From: Inquilinus sp042743185
Lineage (GTDB): Bacteria > Pseudomonadota > Alphaproteobacteria > DSM-16000 > Inquilinaceae
Assembly: GCF_042743185.1 (NCBI RefSeq)
Contig: NZ_JBHYMS010000016.1
Location: 1-64,000, forward strand
Direction: 5' to 3'
Length of the DNA: 64,000 nt
A program made the translations under genes and the position numbers. Shown here in pieces: positions 19,476 to 28,363 of the stretch. Position 1 is the stretch's first letter. Every line of letters begins with the position of its first letter. Below the pieces are notes generated by a model. That model saw only the letters and a program-made list of their open reading frames with translations. It had not been told where the DNA came from and made no database searches.

Positions 19476-19479
19476 GCCG

Positions 19480-21324
19480 ATGCCGCAGGACAGCCGTACT
19501 TCCCCCGCCATGGACCGGCCCAGGATCGGCGTCGGCGCCGTGGTCTGGCGCGACGACAGGCTGCTGCTGATCCAGCGCGCCAAGGCGCCCCAGGCCGGGC
19601 AGTGGAGCATCCCCGGCGGCAGCCAGGAGCTGGGCGAGACCCTGTTCGAGGCGGCGCTGCGCGAGACCCGCGAGGAGGCCGGGGTGGAGGCCGAGGCGAT
19701 CGGCATCGTCACCGCGGTCGATTCGATCCATCGCGACGCCGAGGGCGGGGTCGAGTGGCACTACACCATCATCGACGTCGAGGCCGAGTGGCGGTCGGGC
19801 GAGCCGGTGGCCGGCGACGACGCCGCCCAGGCGCGCTGGGCGACGCTGGAGGAGGCCGACGATCTCATCGAATGGCCGGAGCTGCGGCGGGTGCTGCACC
19901 TGTCGGCGCGGCAGCGGGCGCAGCGCCGGCGCAGCCCCGGCCCGGTGCGGCTGAAGCCGCGGCCCGACCTGATGCGGCTGATGCGCACGCCCTTGGGCCG
20001 GCTGGTGGCTCGGCCCTGGTTCGACGGCATGTCGTTGGCCCTGCTGCGCGGCTGGTTCCTGCCAGCCTCGCGCAGCCTGGCCGCGGCGATCGTCTCCGAC
20101 GGCGACCTGCGCCGCTTCTGCGACGAGCTGGCGATCCCGCCCGACGCGCTGGGCAAGCGGCCGGTCTGGCTGGGCCGCACCCTGCGTGATGTCGCCCGCA
20201 TGGCCGAGCAGCACCGCCAGGCCGAGGCGGAGTGGCAGCGCCTGCTGTTCTCCACCACCGCGCCCCTGGCCGATGTGGTGGCGGCCGAGGAGACGCGCCT
20301 CGACGCCGCCTCCGCCCTGACCACCAGCCGGCTGCGCTTCGCCCTGTTCGGCAACAACCGCAAGATCCCGGCCTGCCGCTGGGCGATCCCGACCGAGGCG
20401 GAGGTCGAGGCCCGGCACGGCGCGCGGCTGGCCGACCCGGAGAACGCCTACCGTCTGCCCGAGCGGATGCCGGCCGTCGCCGAGACCCGGCGGCTGCCGA
20501 GCGAGCTGGGCACCGACCACTGGCTGACCTTCCCGACCCCGGACCCGGCGGCGGAAAGCCCGTGCTGGGCCCGGGTGTTCACCCCGAGCGACGCGGTCGA
20601 CCCGCCGACCGTGATCCACCTGCACGGCGTCTGCATGGAGCCGGACCATCTGCGCGGGCCGCTGAGCGAGATCGAATCCCTGGTCCGCCGCGGCTTGCGC
20701 GTGGTGCTGGTCGAGGCGCCGTGGCACGGGCGGCGCAAGCGCCCGGGCACCTATGCCGGCGAGCCGATGGTGGCGTCGACGCCGCTCGGCGCGCTCGACC
20801 ACCTGTCGGCGGCGGTGCGCGAGGTCGGCATCCTGACCCGCTGGGCCCGGCAGACCAGCCGCGGCCCGGTGGGGTGGACCGGCATCAGCTTCGGCGCCCT
20901 GACGGCGCAGCTGGCCGCCACCCATTGCGGCAGTTGGCCGGCCGCCTGCCGGCCGGACGCGCTGCTCTTGTTCACCACCTCGGAGGGGATCGAGGAGATC
21001 GCGCTCGGCGGCTCCTTCGCCCGCGCCTTCGGGCTGGATCGCGCCCTGACCGCGGCCGGCTGGACCGAGGCGGCGCTGAGCCGCTGGCGCCCCCTGACCG
21101 ACCCGGTGGAGCGGCCGCAGATGGACACCGGCAACGTCTTCATGGTGCTGGGCAGCAAGGACGACGTCACCCCCTTCGCCGGCGGCCAGGCGATCGCCCG
21201 GCGCTGGGGCGTGCCGGAGGCGCAGGTCCACATCCGGCCGCAGGGCCATTTCTCGGTCCCGGCCGGGCTGATGGTCGACGGCGCGCCGATCGCCGATTTC
21301 GCGGAAAGGCTGCTGTCGCTGTGA
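19480..21324 (+). CDS. Nudix hydrolase fused to an alpha/beta hydrolase
   Basis: Residues 14-145 are a Nudix domain with a complete Nudix box at 46-69 (Gly47, Glu53, Arg61-Glu62, Glu65-Glu66, Gly68). It probably cleaves a nucleoside diphosphate derivative. After a helical linker (about 160-330), residues 350-614 form an alpha/beta hydrolase: HLHGVCMEPDHLRG oxyanion region, nucleophile elbow GISFG (Ser470), Asp562 in GSKDDVTPF and His590 in PQGHFSVP. The C-terminal part resembles uncharacterised DUF-type dienelactone or peptidase-like hydrolases. The joint arrangement is unusual. It lies four bases after amn and overlaps the next gene by GTGA. Confidence 0.8.
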   Translation: MPQDSRTSPAMDRPRIGVGAVVWRDDRLLLIQRAKAPQAGQWSIPGGSQELGETLFEAALRETREEAGVEAEAIGIVTAVDSIHRDAEGGVEWHYTIIDVEAEWRSGEPVAGDDAAQARWATLEEADDLIEWPELRRVLHLSARQRAQRRRSPGPVRLKPRPDLMRLMRTPLGRLVARPWFDGMSLALLRGWFLPASRSLAAAIVSDGDLRRFCDELAIPPDALGKRPVWLGRTLRDVARMAEQHRQAEAEWQRLLFSTTAPLADVVAAEETRLDAASALTTSRLRFALFGNNRKIPACRWAIPTEAEVEARHGARLADPENAYRLPERMPAVAETRRLPSELGTDHWLTFPTPDPAAESPCWARVFTPSDAVDPPTVIHLHGVCMEPDHLRGPLSEIESLVRRGLRVVLVEAPWHGRRKRPGTYAGEPMVASTPLGALDHLSAAVREVGILTRWARQTSRGPVGWTGISFGALTAQLAATHCGSWPAACRPDALLLFTTSEGIEEIALGGSFARAFGLDRALTAAGWTEAALSRWRPLTDPVERPQMDTGNVFMVLGSKDDVTPFAGGQAIARRWGVPEAQVHIRPQGHFSVPAGLMVDGAPIADFAERLLSL

Positions 21325-22046
21325 GCCTGCTGATCGTCACCGGCGGCGGCCGCGGCATCGGCGCCGCCATTGCCCGCCGGGCGGCGCGGGACGGGTGGGC
21401 GGTCTGCGTCAACTACCGCACCGATGCCGCCGCGGCCGAGGCGGTGGTCGCGGAGATCGCCGGCGCCGGCGGCCGGGCGGTCGCCCTGCCCGCCGACGTA
21501 TCCCGCGAGGACGAGATCCAGGCCCTGTTCGACCGGACCGAGGCCGCCTTCGGGCCGGTGCGGGGGCTGGTCAACAACGCCGGCATCACCGGCCGCAACG
21601 GCGTGCTGGCCGACCTGGAGGCCGAGACGCTGCGCCGGGTGGTCGACGTCAATCTGGTCGGCCCGATCCTGTGCGCGCGGGAGGCGGTGCGCCGCTTCCG
21701 CGCCGCCGGGACGAAGGGCGCGATCGTCAGCCTGTCCTCGATCGCGGCGCAGACCGGCAGCCCGGGCGAATACGTCCACTACGCCGCAACCAAGGGCGCG
21801 ATCGAGAGCTTCACCATCGGCCTGGGCCGCGAGCTGGCGGCCGAGGGCATCCGGGTCAATGCGGTGTCGCCCGGCATGATCCGGACCGAAATCCATGCGC
21901 CGGGGCGGCTGGAGCGGGTGACGGCGCGGATCCCCGCCGGCCGGCCGGGCGAGCCGGAGGAGATCGCCGAGGCTGTGGCCTGGCTGCTGTCCGATGCCGC
22001 GCGCTACGCCACCGCCATGGTGCTGAAGGTGGCAGGGGGCGTCTGA
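21321..22046 (+). CDS. Short-chain dehydrogenase/reductase
   Basis: This is a classical SDR of 241 residues: cofactor motif TGGGRGIGAAIARRAA, the NNAG motif in LVNNAGITGRNG, catalytic Ser in SLSSIAAQTG, and the YAATK active site in YVHYAATKGAIESF. VNAVSPGMIRTEIH follows. An Arg/Thr pair near the first strand suggests NADP(H). The substrate is unknown; similarity is to the FabG-like and sugar-alcohol group. The start is a GTG overlapping the previous stop, since no closer ATG gives the N-terminal beta strand. Confidence 0.88.
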   Translation: MSLLIVTGGGRGIGAAIARRAARDGWAVCVNYRTDAAAAEAVVAEIAGAGGRAVALPADVSREDEIQALFDRTEAAFGPVRGLVNNAGITGRNGVLADLEAETLRRVVDVNLVGPILCAREAVRRFRAAGTKGAIVSLSSIAAQTGSPGEYVHYAATKGAIESFTIGLGRELAAEGIRVNAVSPGMIRTEIHAPGRLERVTARIPAGRPGEPEEIAEAVAWLLSDAARYATAMVLKVAGGV

Positions 22047-22186
22047 CGCCGCCTCGCGGCGGTCAAGATTTCGCCGCTGGTCATGGACAGGATCGGTCCG
22101 GACGTCTGTCCGATCAGGCCCCGATCTGTTAGTGGACGATCGGACGGAGATGATTCCCACGGTCGCGGCGTGGCGAGGGAGGAACG

Positions 22187-24424
22187 ATGATCCGGCGCGG
22201 TTTGCTTCCGATGGTGCTGCTGCTCGGCGGCGTCGGCATCCAGCCGGCCCAGGCGAGCGGCGATTTCGGCTGCTCGGTGACCTGGTCGCTGAAGCAGGAC
22301 GGCCTCGACGGCTGCAACAACCTGCCCTTCCTCACCCCCGCCAATGACAGCCGGGTCAATCTGCGCCTGCTGCTGGCCGACCAGGGGCTGGCGCCGATCC
22401 CGGACGGGCCGCCGTCGGAATACGACCGCGAGATGGGCTACGCGCTGGTGCCGTTCCCGCTCGAGCGGCTGAACCCGCAGGAGGAAACGCCGGCGGACAT
22501 GCCCGCCGGTGGTGCCGGAAGCGGCAGCACGGCCGTGGTCGAGACCCAGCCCGCCGCCGATCCGGACCGGACGGCGGTGGCCGAGCTGGCCCAGGCCATC
22601 GGCGTGCCGCCCGAGGCCGTGACCTCCGCCGCCGCGGACAGCAGCGCCAACCTGTTCGCCACCGGCGAGGGCAGCCGCTGCGCCAGCAACGACGACGCCG
22701 CGGCGCGGGCCTTCCTGCAGCAGCTGGTCGGCAGCGCCGAACTGCCGGGGACCGAGCGCCTGTCCCTGGCCCGCGCGCGCCTGGCCATGCTGGGCAGCTG
22801 CAGCTGGGATGAGGCGAAGCGGGCCAGCCTGGTGCCGGCCGACGTACAGTCGGCGCCGGGCAAGCAGTTCGCCGGCTACCTCCAAGGCGCGGTCGCCTTC
22901 TATTCCGGCGAGTTCCCGCAGGCGATCGAGGCGTTCAAGGCGCTGGAAGGCAGCGGCCAGCCCTGGCTGCAGGAGACGGCGCGCTACATGGAGGCGCGCA
23001 CCCTCTTGAACCAGGCGCAGCAGAACGCCTTCGACGAGATGGGCTATCCCAAGCTGGAGAATGTCGACCGCACCGTGCTGGCGGACTCCGAGACGGCGTT
23101 CGAGGCCTATCTCCAGGCCTATCCGAACGGCCTCTATACCGCCTCCGCCCGCGGCCTGCTGCGCCGGGTCTACTGGCTGGGCGACGACCCGACCCGGCTG
23201 GCCGCCGCCTATGCCGGGCTGCTGGGCAAGACCCCGGCCGACGCCGATGCGCTCCAGGCGCTGGTGCAGGAGACCGACAACAAGCTGCTGGTCTCCAAGC
23301 GCAGCGCCGACGTCACCGACCCGACGCTGCTGGCGGTGATGGATCTGATGGTGATGCGCGACAAGGGCATCGATGTCGCCGGCGATGGCGGCCCGATCAT
23401 CGGCCTGGACACGCTGGAGCAGCAGAAGTCTCGCTTCGCCGACCGGCCGGAGCTGCACGCCTATCTGGTCGCCGCCTACCAGTTCTACGTCGCCCAGTCA
23501 CCCGACGAGACCCTGAAGAGCCTGCCGGACACGGCGCCGACCGGCCCGATGAGCACCCTTGAGTTCAGCCGCCAGACCCTGCGCGGCTTCGCGCTCGAGG
23601 CCAAGGGCGACTGGGCCGGAGCGCAGGCGCTGTGGCTGCAGCTGATCCCGCCGGCGAAGCCGCTGCAGCGCGCCCAGCTGGAGCTGGCCCTGGCCATGAA
23701 TTACGAGCGCAGCGGCAAGCTGGCGACGGTGTTCGAGCCGGGATCGCCGGTCAGGAGCCCGGAGATCCGGAGGATCCTGCTGCGCAACCTGGCCGGGCAG
23801 GCGCTGCTGCGCCAGCAGGCCAAGGCGGCCGATGCGACGGAGCAGGAGCGCAGCACCGCCCTGTTCACGCTGCTGTACAAGGACCTGATGCGCGGCCATT
23901 ACCGCGGCTTCGGCACCGACCTGGCGCTGCTGCCCGATCCGCTGCCGGAGGACCCGTCGGTGCCCTGGGACCAGTCCCTGACCCTGTTCCGCTGGGACGG
24001 CGCCTCGGCCGAATCCGACTACACCTGCCCGTCGATCCGGGAGATCGCGGCGACGCTGCAGAAGAGCCCCGAGAACCCGCAGGGCCTGAACTGCCTGGGC
24101 GAGTTCGTCCTGCGCAACGGCCTGGATTTCTACGCCCTCGACGCCCAGCCGGACGACAAGCAGCTGGGCGGCACCGCCACCCAGTTCCCGGGCAAGCCCT
24201 ATTCCCGGCTGGACGGCTACATGCGCGTGATGGCCGACGGCAAGGCCGGCCGCAACGACCGCGCCTATGCCCTGTACCGCGCCATCAACTGCTTCGCGCC
24301 GAGCCAGAACAATGGCTGCGGCCCGCAGGAGATCCCGCAGAACCAGCGCAAGCAGTGGTTCCAGACGCTGAAGTCGCGCTACGGCAATACGGTCTGGGCG
24401 AAAAGCCTGAAATACTATTGGTGA
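22187..24424 (+). CDS. Exported TPR-like protein of unknown function
   Basis: This is a 745-residue protein with an N-terminal signal peptide (RRGLLPMVLLLGGVGIQPAQA, cleavage after AQA). A Pro/Gly-rich linker near residues 100-130 is followed by many helical repeats of tetratricopeptide type (for example AFYSGEFPQAIEAFKALEG and LEAKGDWAGAQALWLQLI). The C-terminal domain is Cys-containing (YTCPSIREIAATL, NGCGPQEIPQNQRKQWF). It resembles uncharacterised proteins that accompany DUF3142 genes. GGGAGG precedes the ATG. The next gene begins in its stop codon, so the two products probably act together in the periplasm. Confidence 0.7.
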   Translation: MIRRGLLPMVLLLGGVGIQPAQASGDFGCSVTWSLKQDGLDGCNNLPFLTPANDSRVNLRLLLADQGLAPIPDGPPSEYDREMGYALVPFPLERLNPQEETPADMPAGGAGSGSTAVVETQPAADPDRTAVAELAQAIGVPPEAVTSAAADSSANLFATGEGSRCASNDDAAARAFLQQLVGSAELPGTERLSLARARLAMLGSCSWDEAKRASLVPADVQSAPGKQFAGYLQGAVAFYSGEFPQAIEAFKALEGSGQPWLQETARYMEARTLLNQAQQNAFDEMGYPKLENVDRTVLADSETAFEAYLQAYPNGLYTASARGLLRRVYWLGDDPTRLAAAYAGLLGKTPADADALQALVQETDNKLLVSKRSADVTDPTLLAVMDLMVMRDKGIDVAGDGGPIIGLDTLEQQKSRFADRPELHAYLVAAYQFYVAQSPDETLKSLPDTAPTGPMSTLEFSRQTLRGFALEAKGDWAGAQALWLQLIPPAKPLQRAQLELALAMNYERSGKLATVFEPGSPVRSPEIRRILLRNLAGQALLRQQAKAADATEQERSTALFTLLYKDLMRGHYRGFGTDLALLPDPLPEDPSVPWDQSLTLFRWDGASAESDYTCPSIREIAATLQKSPENPQGLNCLGEFVLRNGLDFYALDAQPDDKQLGGTATQFPGKPYSRLDGYMRVMADGKAGRNDRAYALYRAINCFAPSQNNGCGPQEIPQNQRKQWFQTLKSRYGNTVWAKSLKYYW

Positions 24425-24426
24425 CG

Positions 24427-25137
24427 ATGCGCGGCCTGGCGCTCCTGGCCGCGGCGCTGCTGCTGGCGACGCCGGCCGGCGCCACGGTCGACGCCACGGA
24501 GCACGACGCCTTCTGGCTGTGGGCGGGGGTGACGCCGCCGCCGTTGCTGGCCCAGGCCCGGACCCTCTATATCCTGCAGGGCCAGATCGACCCGCCGCCG
24601 CGCGGCGGCCCCGGCCCGGCGCGGATGATCGCCCAGGGCATCGCCGTGCCGCGGCTGCGCCAGGGCGAGGTCTGGCTGGCCTATCGCGCCCACACGCTGC
24701 GCTGGCCGCCGCAGATCCTGCCGACCATCCTGGCCCAGGCCCGGCGCTGGAAGCAGGCCGGCAACCCGGTGGTCGGCATCCAGATCGACTTCGACGCCCG
24801 CACCCGGCACCTGCAGGAATACGCGAGCTTCCTGCGCGATCTGCGGGCGCAGCTGCCGCCCGAGTACCGGCTGAGCATCACCGGGCTGATGGATTGGGGC
24901 AGCAACGCCGACCCCGAGGCGATCAACCAGCTGCGGGGCGTGGTCGACGAGGTGGTGGTGCAGACCTATCAGGGCCGCCGCACCATCCCGAGCTACCGCG
25001 CTTACCTGCCGCGCATCGCCCGGCTGACCCTGCCCTTCAGGATCGGGCTGGTGCAGGACGGCGAATGGGAGGCGCCGGACGCGCTGACCGCCAGCCCCTG
25101 GTTCCGCGGCTATGTGGTGTTCCTGCTGAAGCCCTAG
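24427..25137 (+). CDS. Exported DUF3142 family protein
   Basis: This is a 236-residue protein with a signal peptide (RGLALLAAALLLATPAGA). The mature part is like a TIM-barrel glycoside hydrolase: AFWLWAGVTPP, LYILQGQI, VVGIQIDFDARTRHL, YRLSITGLMDW, VDEVVVQTYQG and FRIGLVQDG, all DUF3142 features. The acidic QIDFD strand would fit a sugar-binding or catalytic site, but no activity is assigned. The ATG at 24427 is used; a GTG at 24421 overlaps the upstream TGA. Coupling to the TPR-like protein is clear. Confidence 0.75.
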   Translation: MRGLALLAAALLLATPAGATVDATEHDAFWLWAGVTPPPLLAQARTLYILQGQIDPPPRGGPGPARMIAQGIAVPRLRQGEVWLAYRAHTLRWPPQILPTILAQARRWKQAGNPVVGIQIDFDARTRHLQEYASFLRDLRAQLPPEYRLSITGLMDWGSNADPEAINQLRGVVDEVVVQTYQGRRTIPSYRAYLPRIARLTLPFRIGLVQDGEWEAPDALTASPWFRGYVVFLLKP

Positions 25138-25220
25138 GAAGGACGCGACCGCGTATACCCGTCCATGGGCGATTCTCCGGGCCGCGAATCTAGCGTATGA
25201 ACCGGCGACGGAGGGGCTTC

Positions 25221-26282
25221 ATGACACAGACACGCACGATCCGCCGCATCGCCTGCGGCCTGGCCTTTCTCGGCGCCCTGGCGGGACCGGCTTTGGCCTA
25301 TGACGACGCCACCGAGGCCCGCATCAAGACCCTGGTCGAGACCGGCATGCAGTACTACTGGTCCGGCGGCGACGTGAAGAAGGCCGAGGCGGAGGTGTTC
25401 AAGGGCATCACCCTGCACGGCCGCTACGACGTGGTCGAGCAGGCCTTCGCCGAGGCCTCGTCCCTGGCGCCGGAGCGGCTGGACTTCCGCTATGCCGTCG
25501 CTTCCACCCAGATCATCCAGAAGAAGATCCCCGAGGCCGAGGCGAGCTTCCAGGAGATCACCCGGCACGACCCGCGCGCCACCGACGCCTATGCCTGGCT
25601 GGCGGCGCTGGCCCGGGTGCGCGGCGATGCCGATGCCGCGGCGCTGGCCGACATCGCGCTGGCCGGCCTGGACCGCGGCCTGGCCGACCGGTACCGCGCC
25701 CGCTTCGCCCGCACCGAGGCGATCCTGGCCGACCCGCCGGCCACCGCAGTCCCGGCGCTGCCGGGCAAGCCGGTGATCCTGGTGCTGGGCTATGCCCTGG
25801 CCAAGGACGGCACCATGCAGCCGACGCTGCTGGACCGGCTGGACGTCGCCCTGCGCGCAGCCAACACCAACCCGACGGCCCGGCTGATCGTCACCGGCGG
25901 CCAGCCCCAGGCCGGGGTCACCGAGGCCGATCTGATGACCCGCTGGCTGGTCGAGAAGGGCGTCGACCGCGACCGCATCATCGGCGAGGACAAGGCCAAG
26001 GACACGGTCGGCAACGGGCTGAACGCGGCCTCGCTGATCAAGCGCCATGGCGGCGACGCCGTGATCCTGGTGACCAGCGCCAGCCACATGCGCCGGGCCC
26101 GGGTGGTGGTCGAGGAGGCGCTGGCCCAGTACGGGCTGGACCTCGCGGTGCTGCCGGCGATCGCGCTGGACGCGCCGTTGCTGGAGGAGGCGGCGAAGGT
26201 CAGCCCGGACGAGCGCCTGGTGGTCTATCGCGACCTGATGCGGACCTCCGGGCTGTGGGCGTATCCGGGGCTGCAGCAATAG
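25221..26282 (+). CDS. Exported YdcF/DUF218 protein with TPR-like N terminus
   Basis: This is a 353-residue protein with a signal peptide (RIACGLAFLGALAGPALA). Residues of about 25-165 are TPR-like helices (DFRYAVASTQIIQKKIPEAEA, DPRATDAYAWLAALARV). The C-terminal domain is DUF218: VILVLGYALAKDGTM, LIVTGGQPQAGVTEADLM, DTVGNGLNAASLI and VTSASHMRRARVVVEEA. DUF218 proteins such as SanA and ElyC act in envelope or peptidoglycan biology. GGAGGGG six bases before the ATG at 25221 favours it over 25197. It follows two other exported unknowns. Confidence 0.8.
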   Translation: MTQTRTIRRIACGLAFLGALAGPALAYDDATEARIKTLVETGMQYYWSGGDVKKAEAEVFKGITLHGRYDVVEQAFAEASSLAPERLDFRYAVASTQIIQKKIPEAEASFQEITRHDPRATDAYAWLAALARVRGDADAAALADIALAGLDRGLADRYRARFARTEAILADPPATAVPALPGKPVILVLGYALAKDGTMQPTLLDRLDVALRAANTNPTARLIVTGGQPQAGVTEADLMTRWLVEKGVDRDRIIGEDKAKDTVGNGLNAASLIKRHGGDAVILVTSASHMRRARVVVEEALAQYGLDLAVLPAIALDAPLLEEAAKVSPDERLVVYRDLMRTSGLWAYPGLQQ

Positions 26283-26301
26283 GATGACGCTCACTCCAAC
26301 C

Positions 26302-26380
26302 TGTCATCGCCGGGCTTGACCCGGCGATCCAGACGCTGTCGACAGTTTCTGGATGCCCGGGTCAAGCCCCGGGCATGACA
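26302..26380. repeat. Palindromic repeat, GTCAAGCCCGGGC family, copy 1
   Basis: TGTCATCGCCGGGCTTGACC at the left and the inverted GGTCAAGCCCCGGGCATGACA at the right flank a short central region (GACGCTGTCGACAGTTTCTGGA). This matches the REP-like element commonly scattered in alphaproteobacterial intergenic DNA. A second copy lies at 61695-61772. It follows the DUF218 gene. Confidence 0.85.
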
Positions 26381-26411
26381 ATGTGAGCAAGCAGCGAAAA
26401 CAGAAACGCCC

Positions 26412-27305
26412 ATGTCCCCCGACCTCGCCGCCGTCCGGCGCGCCACGCTGATCGGCGGCACCGCCGTGCTGATGTGGGCGACGCTGGCTTTGCTGGCCAC
26501 CTGGTCCCGCGCCATTCCGCCGTTCCAGCTGACCGGCATGGCCTTCGCCGTCGCCTTCCTGATCGGGTTCGGCTGGATGCTGGCGCAGGGCCGATCGCCG
26601 CTGGTCGCCGCCCGGCAGCGGCCGGCGGTCTGGCTGCTCGGCATCGGCGGGCTGTTCGGCTACCACCTCGTCTTCTTCATGGCGCTGCGCCTGGCGCCGC
26701 CGGTCGAGGCCAACCTGATCAACTACGCCTGGCCTCTCCTGATCGTGCTGTTCTCGGCCCTGCTGCCGGGCGAGCGGCTGCGCTGGTGGCATGTCGCCGG
26801 GGCGGCGCTGGGGCTGCTCGGCGTCATGGTGCTGATCGGAGGGCGCGGCGTGGCCTTCGACCCGCGCTTCGCCCTGGGCTATGGCGCTGCGATGCTGTCG
26901 GCGATGATCTGGGCCGGCTATTCGGTGCTGAGCCGGCGCATCGGCGCGGTGCCGACCGAGACGGTCGGCTGGTTCTGCGGCGGCACCGCCCTCTTGTCCC
27001 TGCTGTGCCATCTGGCGCTGGAGCGGACGGTGGTGCCGGACGCCGCCGGCTGGGCCGCGGTGGCGGGGCTGGGCCTCGGTCCCGTCGGCCTCGCCTTCTT
27101 CGTCTGGGACCATGGGGTGAAGTGCGGCGACATCCGGGCGCTGGGCGCCTTCGCCTATGCCGCGCCGCTCTTGTCGACCCTGCTGCTGATCGCCTTCGGC
27201 CAGGGCGCCCTGACCCTGTCAGTCGGCGCCGCCTGCGCCCTGATCGTCAGCGGCGCAATCCTGGCCGGGCGCGATCTCTGGGCCCGGCGCGCCGCGAAAG
27301 CGTAG
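26412..27305 (+). CDS. DMT (EamA) family transporter, YddG-like
   Basis: This is a 297-residue inner-membrane protein with about ten hydrophobic helices in two EamA repeats. LIGGTAVLMWATLALLATWS and RLAPPVEANLINYAWPLLIV resemble the aromatic amino acid exporter YddG. The second repeat has SAMIWAGYSVLSRRIG and GLGLGPVGLAFFVWDHGVK. Export of an aromatic or related amino acid is a reasonable guess, not proven. It is monocistronic, between a REP-like repeat and a convergent cupin gene. Confidence 0.85.
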   Translation: MSPDLAAVRRATLIGGTAVLMWATLALLATWSRAIPPFQLTGMAFAVAFLIGFGWMLAQGRSPLVAARQRPAVWLLGIGGLFGYHLVFFMALRLAPPVEANLINYAWPLLIVLFSALLPGERLRWWHVAGAALGLLGVMVLIGGRGVAFDPRFALGYGAAMLSAMIWAGYSVLSRRIGAVPTETVGWFCGGTALLSLLCHLALERTVVPDAAGWAAVAGLGLGPVGLAFFVWDHGVKCGDIRALGAFAYAAPLLSTLLLIAFGQGALTLSVGAACALIVSGAILAGRDLWARRAAKA

Positions 27306-27308
27306 AGC

Positions 27309-27740
27309 CTACCCCAGCTCCGGCCGCCAGCCCGGCGGGGCCAGGGTGAAGCCTTCGAAGCGGAAGGCGGGGGCGACAACGCAGCTGACCAGGGTCCAGT
27401 CGCCCAGGCTGCGCGCCGCCTGCCAATGCCCTTCCGGCACCACGCCCTGGAAGCGGTCGCCGGCCAGGATGTCGGGGCCGAGGCGCAACACCTCGCCCGC
27501 CTGGCCGGTTTCGGCGATCGACAGCTCCAGCGGCGCGCCGGCCTGCCAGATCCAGATCTCCGGCGCGTCCACGGCGTGCCAGTGCGAGACCTCGCCGGCC
27601 CGCAGCAGGAAATGGATCAGCGAGGCGCGGCCGCGGCCGCCCGCCGGCGGGTCGCGCCACAGCTCGACATAATGCCCGCCCTCGGGGTGAGGCTTCATGC
27701 CGAGCCTGGCGATGATCGCTTCCGGCGTCATCGCGCTCAT
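27309..27740 (-). CDS. Cupin domain protein, DUF985 family
   Basis: This is a 143-residue single-cupin protein. Typical DUF985 features are LGMKPHPEGGHYVELWRD, IHFLLRAGEVSHWHAVDAPEIW (putative metal-binding His and Glu) and the second motif PEGHWQAARSLGDWTLVSCV. The function of this family is not established. The first codons overlap the end of the glutathione transferase gene by four bases, so the two are probably cotranscribed with gloB. Confidence 0.85.
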   Translation of the reverse strand: MSAMTPEAIIARLGMKPHPEGGHYVELWRDPPAGGRGRASLIHFLLRAGEVSHWHAVDAPEIWIWQAGAPLELSIAETGQAGEVLRLGPDILAGDRFQGVVPEGHWQAARSLGDWTLVSCVVAPAFRFEGFTLAPPGWRPELG

Positions 27741-28339
27741 GCCTGGGCGATCGTGGCGACGTAGGACGGGCGCTCGGCAAAGCCCGCATGCCAGGCGGCG
27801 AGACGCGGATGGGTCCCGCGCCAGCCCCAGTCGGCGAAGCGCAGGTCGAGATAGCCGAGGGCGCAGGCGGCGCCGATCGCGCCGATGGTCAGCGGCCCGT
27901 CGAGCTCCGCCGCATCCGCCTCCATCCGGTCGAGCGCGGTCCGGATCTTGGCCTTCTGGCGCTCGATCCAGGGCTCGTGCTGCTTCTCGGTCGGGCGCAG
28001 CGTCAGCTCGTAGCGGATCAGGAGAGCCGCATCCTGCAGCCCGTCGGCCAGCGCCAGCCAGCGCAGGGCCTTCCAGCGGGCCGGGCCTGCGGCCGGGAAC
28101 AGCTTCGGCCCGTCATGCAGCGAGTCGAGATACTCGCAGATCACCGGGCTGTCGTAGAGCGGGCCGAACTCGGTCTCCAAGACCGGGATCTTGTTCAGCG
28201 GGTTGCGGCCCGACAGGCCGCTGGCCGGGTCCTCGGTGCTGGTCGGCACCGCCTCGATCCGGTCCTGCAGGCCGGTCTCGATAGCGGCGATACGGACCTT
28301 GCGGGCGAAGGGCGAGAACGGGCTGTAGAGGAGCTTCAT
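27737..28339 (-). CDS. Glutathione S-transferase
   Basis: The N-terminal thioredoxin-fold domain is MKLLYSPFSPFARKVRIAA, with the glutathione gamma-Glu site in LYDSPVICEYLD preceded by the cis-Pro in NKIPVLETEFG. A helical C-terminal domain follows, with LRWLALADGLQDAALLIRYE and LTIGAIGAACALGYLDLRF. The Ser/Ala around PFSPFARK suggests a Beta/Nu-like class. It is cytosolic. Adjacent gloB also uses glutathione. Confidence 0.88.
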   Translation of the reverse strand: MKLLYSPFSPFARKVRIAAIETGLQDRIEAVPTSTEDPASGLSGRNPLNKIPVLETEFGPLYDSPVICEYLDSLHDGPKLFPAAGPARWKALRWLALADGLQDAALLIRYELTLRPTEKQHEPWIERQKAKIRTALDRMEADAAELDGPLTIGAIGAACALGYLDLRFADWGWRGTHPRLAAWHAGFAERPSYVATIAQA

Positions 28340-28363
28340 GGTCGTCCCGGGTTGGAGAAGCGT

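Noticed and set aside
22044..22065. Hairpin right after the SDR gene as a terminator
   Set aside because: A GACGCCGC/GCGGCGGTC stem with one bulge can form, but no T-run follows, so support is weak.
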